Virus record (IMG/VR): IMGVR_UViG_3300043424_000514
Span: 1-64,000 of that record
Direction: 5' to 3' (one strand)
Length of the DNA: 64,000 nt
Origin: a virus
Positions 61,115 through 64,000 of this stretch are shown in pieces. Position 1 is the first letter of the stretch, and each line of letters begins with the position of its first letter. The notes beneath the pieces are model-generated. The model did not search any database, was not told the origin of the DNA, and saw only the letters and a program-made list of their open reading frames with translations. The position numbers and the translations under genes are program-made.

Positions 61115-62296
61115 TTAAGACACCGCTGCCGCTGATCCGTTCAATCCTTTTTTGTTTAGGAATGCGACGAGTTCTCGGTAGCGGTTGCGCCGTGAGGGGT
61201 GGTTGACGAAATCGCAGAAGCACTCGGCGGTGATGTCACGCAGGCTGACGACACGGACAAACTCGACGAGGGCCGCAACGAACTGGACATTCTTGAGGAA
61301 GCTGGACTTCTTGAGTGTCGCACGGAAGGCACGAACCTCGATGCGGTCGCCCTCACGAATGGCGGCGGCGGCATAGCGTCCGGTGTAGGGGTCGCGAGCC
61401 CAAGGAACTACGACATCATAGTTTGCGAACCCATTGGACCCACGGCCTGTGACCTTCTCGCAGAACTTCCGATTGACAGGGAAGAACCGGAGGAACTTGA
61501 CCTGTTGCAAGCGGGTCAGCGAACTGCGGCGGATGCTGATGTGGATGCCGTAGCCTGTGCCTGCATCCCATCCGATTGCCTTGCCCCGTATGTCGTCGAG
61601 GAACCCAGACCAATTCCCTTTGCGGTAGGTGCGGAGGCCGAGAGGCGGGGCGACAATCTCCACGCCAAGCTGCTCATGCAACGAGCCGTCCCTCTCGGGG
61701 ATGAATCCGTGATCCTTTGCGGCAAAGCAAATGTCGTTTAGGGATTCTTTGTTGCTGGCGCATATCTCCAACTCGACACCGAACAAGTCGGCGAGGGGGT
61801 CGTGTTTCTTCCACAGGTTTCGAGTGTATTGATCCCCGTGGTATTGCCCTCGACCTGATGATTCCTCATCCTCATCCTCCGGCTCTGGCTCCCAATGGTA
61901 GTCGCCATCGCTGTCCCAGTGGTAGAGGTCGTCTTGGTGTTCTTCATAGCAGACGGTGTAGCCGTCCACCTCGACGCTACTAAAATTATTATCGCTGAAA
62001 TAATTATCGGAGTGTTCGCAGAAGAAGGCGTTGTTGCCAGTGCAACAACCGCACCATTGCTCCTCGTGACCACGACGGTTGACAATGACGGTCCGGCTGT
62101 CATCGGAAGGGTGGCAATCACCGCAATGGCCGCAGTCGAAGGTGTCCTCCGTGTAGTGAATGTCGCCATCGTAGGTGGTGCAATAGTCGCTCCCGTCGAT
62201 GATGCCTTGAGCCACGAGCCAGTCGCAGAGTTCCTCGGTTCTCTTGCTGGGGCGGGTGTTCTGCCAAACTTTGCGGATGTAGTCTTTGAGTTTCAT
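61115..62296 (-). CDS. Amidoligase with N-terminal Cys-rich zinc-binding region
   Basis: A 393-residue protein. Residues 50-95 are Cys-rich (CGHCGDC at 55-61, WCGCC near 81-85, C93), a probable zinc-binding unit. After an acidic linker (136-146), residues 170-330 carry the COOH-NH2 amidoligase motifs: GVELEI (173-178), RDGSL, GVEIVAPPL (211-219), YGIHISI (H252) and RIEVRAFRATL (318-328). Such enzymes use ATP to form amide bonds on a carboxylate. A class II glutamine amidotransferase is encoded 30 bases upstream and could supply ammonia or process the product. Substrate unknown. Confidence 0.8.
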   Translation of the reverse strand: MKLKDYIRKVWQNTRPSKRTEELCDWLVAQGIIDGSDYCTTYDGDIHYTEDTFDCGHCGDCHPSDDSRTVIVNRRGHEEQWCGCCTGNNAFFCEHSDNYFSDNNFSSVEVDGYTVCYEEHQDDLYHWDSDGDYHWEPEPEDEDEESSGRGQYHGDQYTRNLWKKHDPLADLFGVELEICASNKESLNDICFAAKDHGFIPERDGSLHEQLGVEIVAPPLGLRTYRKGNWSGFLDDIRGKAIGWDAGTGYGIHISIRRSSLTRLQQVKFLRFFPVNRKFCEKVTGRGSNGFANYDVVVPWARDPYTGRYAAAAIREGDRIEVRAFRATLKKSSFLKNVQFVAALVEFVRVVSLRDITAECFCDFVNHPSRRNRYRELVAFLNKKGLNGSAAAVS

Positions 62297-62326
62297 AATG
62301 TCTCCTTTGGTTGTTGGGTTATTACA

Positions 62327-63193
62327 TCAAAGCGGGATCGAACTGCCGTAGGTTCGATAATTGAAATCGTCGCAGGAGAAGACTGCCTCGTAGAGGTCAT
62401 CGAATCTGTCGGAGTAGGCGAGGATTTCCTCGGGCAACATCCCGATCTTTAGCGCGTCATCGACGAGCCACTCACCATCGACGCCGAGCTTTTCCCGTGC
62501 CCTTGCTAGTCGGCGGATGTCTTTCTTGCCATACTCAAGGGCGGTCGATGCGCTCCAGCCGGTGCATGACCAATCCTCCCTGTTATCGGATAACAGAGGG
62601 CGATTGAATCCGTAGCCGTAGCAGACCTTCTCGTAGCTGTCGTTGCTATACCAGATGCTCGGAGACTTCTCGTCGTCCCAATGCCCAGCCTCCTCGTTGA
62701 TGAGGAGGTAGCGTCCGTCCTCGTGGAGGAAGGCGAGCTTCGATCCCCCGATGCTCTGGGCAAAGAGGAACTGGATCGCGTTGCAATTCCACAGGGACTC
62801 AGGGTCGCGATCGGCAATGGGCTTGATGACCTGCTCGACATAGTGCCAGGTGTCCGAGTGTTCTTTGGATATGCTCTGTGCAATCGGGATGATCCCGTTG
62901 TGCGCCATGTGAACGGCGCTCGATACCTCGAAGGGGTGGCAGTTGGCTTCGTTCTTCAGGCCCGCTGTGGCGAGTCGGAAGTGGACGATGCCTTGCTCCA
63001 TTGCGAAGGGTCGGTATGCCTCGATGAAGTCGGAGTATTTGAAGAAGCCACGCTCCCTGTGGAGGTAGCTTGTCCCGTCCTCGTTGACCATGCGGACGAC
63101 GAAGCCTGCGCCGTGTGGGTTGGCGCTGAAGGCGGTCTCCAAGTGATCCTCGGGGATGGTGATGTTGGCATTTTTATAGATGAGTAGGCACAT
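62327..63193 (-). CDS. Class II glutamine amidotransferase-like (Ntn hydrolase) protein
   Basis: A 288-residue protein starting MCLLI, so Cys2 becomes the N-terminal nucleophile after Met removal. NPHGAGFVVR, HFRLATAG (R73), NCHPFEV (H86) and MAHNGII (98-102) complete the GATase II active-site set. There is no synthase domain, so the partner is most likely the adjacent amidoligase. Start follows GAAAGATAAATAAT. A terminator for the upstream gene lies just before it, implying its own promoter or controlled read-through. Confidence 0.85.
   Translation of the reverse strand: MCLLIYKNANITIPEDHLETAFSANPHGAGFVVRMVNEDGTSYLHRERGFFKYSDFIEAYRPFAMEQGIVHFRLATAGLKNEANCHPFEVSSAVHMAHNGIIPIAQSISKEHSDTWHYVEQVIKPIADRDPESLWNCNAIQFLFAQSIGGSKLAFLHEDGRYLLINEEAGHWDDEKSPSIWYSNDSYEKVCYGYGFNRPLLSDNREDWSCTGWSASTALEYGKKDIRRLARAREKLGVDGEWLVDDALKIGMLPEEILAYSDRFDDLYEAVFSCDDFNYRTYGSSIPL
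62580..62596. promoter_or_regulatory. Operator-like dyad CTGTTATC-G-GATAACAG, copy 2 (intragenic)
   Basis: A perfect 8+1+8 palindrome inside the GATase gene. Compare 61060-61076. Both sites flank the amidoligase gene. Confidence 0.45.
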
Positions 63194-63230
63194 ATTATTT
63201 ATCTTTCTTTTTGTTTGGTTTGCGGCGGTA

Positions 63231-63262
63231 AAACAAAAGGGAGTTACACCATGTAACTCCCC
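63231..63262 (-). terminator. Rho-independent terminator (leftward)
   Basis: GGGAGTTAC and GTAACTCCC form a perfect nine-base stem around a five-base loop (63239-63261). On the minus strand it is followed by TTTTGTTTT. It separates the 63322 gene from the GATase/amidoligase pair. Confidence 0.85.
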
Positions 63263-63321
63263 TTCGTGCAGCCTTGCCGCTTGGCTACAAAGTTTCTTTG
63301 TTTAAGGTTTTCTTAAACGGG

Positions 63322-63735
63322 TTAGTAGAGGTCGCGATCAGCAGGGGTTCCCGCATCGACTACTCGGAACTCCGTTGAATACTCGCCTCGGTAGTCAGCC
63401 AAGGCGTCAACTTCAGTAGCATAGATCGCAGTTTCATACTCCCCTTTCATCTTGAAATCAGCCCATCCGTCAAGGTAGCGGACCTGAACCTTGAACCTAG
63501 TCAACTTGACTGCTTCATAGTCAGGGCGGTTCAAGGTATAAAGCAAGTAGTCCTGATTGGATTTCGTTGCTTCGAGCAGGGTCCCGCAGTTATGCCAAGA
63601 GGATGATTCGATTGGGCACATCCACGACTCACCTGTGATTAGGTTTGTCACTCGGTAAGGGCAGTCAGTTGCATTGATGTCCACGATTTCAACTTTGAGG
63701 TCGTGGATGTAGTGGGTTATGTTAGTCTTGCTCAT
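63322..63735 (-). CDS. Accessory protein, unknown
   Basis: A 137-residue protein from the ATG at 63735 (MSKTNITHYIHDLKVE). Beta-rich: YRVTNLITGESWMCPIE, KLTRFKVQVRYLDGWADF and YSTEFRVVDAG. The GAAAGGAAACTGATT leader fixes the start. No family recognised. Confidence 0.6.
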   Translation of the reverse strand: MSKTNITHYIHDLKVEIVDINATDCPYRVTNLITGESWMCPIESSSWHNCGTLLEATKSNQDYLLYTLNRPDYEAVKLTRFKVQVRYLDGWADFKMKGEYETAIYATEVDALADYRGEYSTEFRVVDAGTPADRDLY

Positions 63736-63754
63736 AATCAGTTTCCTTTCTTTG

Positions 63755-64000
63755 TTAGTGACCTCCCTCGTAAGTGCGGCCTGCTTTGATGGTGCCGTCG
63801 GACAGGAAATGAATGATGAACCCATCCCCCAAGTCATTGCTCGGCATGACATCCGCTATGTGGTAAACCCCATCGGGGCGGCAACCTACATACTGCCCGT
63901 AAGGCCAGATTCTAACGGTCGTCCCACCAAATTGCGTTTCCACATACCACTCTCGCGGCTTGACCGAACCCCTGAACCCAGCAACCGAGCCTATTTTGAA
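63755..64000 (-). CDS. Accessory protein, 5' end cut by window edge
   Basis: An open frame from the right edge to TAA at 63755, at least 81 residues. It includes EWYVETQFGGTTVRIWPYG and MPSNDLGDGFIIHFLSDGT. No ATG lies within the window part, so the true start is probably beyond 64000. Beta-rich; unrecognised. Confidence 0.55.
   Translation of the reverse strand, partial: FKIGSVAGFRGSVKPREWYVETQFGGTTVRIWPYGQYVGCRPDGVYHIADVMPSNDLGDGFIIHFLSDGTIKAGRTYEGGH

Larger units (their letters stand above)
53470..63754 (-). repeat. Stereotyped leader cassette between accessory genes
   Basis: In at least 14 gene junctions here the leftward spacer reads: stop TAA, TAACC(C), CAACAACC-like repeats, AACAAGAAAGGAAACAACC, ATG. 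Examples lie just before starts 53988, 56261, 57717, 58428, 58857, 59475, 60128 and 63735. Integrase (9211) and the 7947 gene have the GAAAGGAA part only. Where it is complete the cassette is about 35-50 bases and conserved better than the flanking genes. Confidence 0.8.

Overview
The window is almost wholly a temperate, tailed double-stranded DNA phage or prophage of a Gram-negative host. The evidence is a tyrosine integrase with an attP-like region, a large terminase, portal, scaffold, major capsid protein, many tail-fibre proteins, and an overlapping spanin/spanin/holin/endolysin cassette. The two-gene spanin system implies an outer membrane. No sheath, long-tail tape measure or baseplate set is recognisable. 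The nozzle-like protein, glycine-rich internal proteins and a 3988-residue ejection-type protein suggest a podovirus-like particle. The host is not proven. The integrase signature (NxLRHSF...SYHLA...HY) resembles integrases I associate with Verrucomicrobiota, and I offer that only as a guess.

Layout. (1) 1-9.2 kb, minus strand: primase-like gene (cut by the left edge), family A DNA polymerase, an SF2 helicase fused to a DUF2800/RecB-like nuclease, a resolvase-like nuclease, small regulators and the integrase. (2) 9.2-9.5 kb: intergenic hub with nested inverted repeats and a 20-bp segment like a tRNA 3' end, probably attP. (3) 9.5-21 kb, plus strand: large terminase, a long set of collagen-like and repeat-rich fibre genes, then lysis. 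(4) 21-37 kb, plus strand: phosphoesterase, metallopeptidase, portal, HNH, scaffold, capsid, connector/nozzle proteins, and a sulfotransferase/citrate-synthase-like cargo gene. (5) 37-51.8 kb, plus strand: internal virion proteins including the 3988-residue polyvalent protein, then a secreted repeat protein. (6) 52-64 kb, minus strand: a small-terminase-like gene and about 24 mostly small accessory genes with near-identical leaders, among them a MoxR ATPase/vWA pair and an amidoligase/glutamine amidotransferase pair. The right edge cuts another minus-strand gene.

Both edges lie inside leftward genes. The simplest reading is a circular or circularly permuted genome somewhat longer than 64 kb, with a leftward early arm (integrase, replication, then the accessory block) and a rightward late arm diverging from about 9.3 kb and converging near 51.8-52.0 kb. 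Genes in most clusters overlap by ATGA, GTGA or TAATG, which points to translational coupling.

Most notable: an ADP-ribosyltransferase-like segment in the giant protein lying between perfect in-frame 33-bp direct repeats; the amidoligase/amidotransferase and MoxR/vWA modules; the sulfotransferase/citrate-synthase-like fusion that has lost key citrate synthase residues; a strong excess of the palindrome CCCTAGGG; and the stereotyped TAATAACC...GAAAGGAAAC gene-to-gene spacer of the accessory arm. No complete tRNA, rRNA, CRISPR array or insertion sequence was seen. No gap between called genes exceeds 300 bases.
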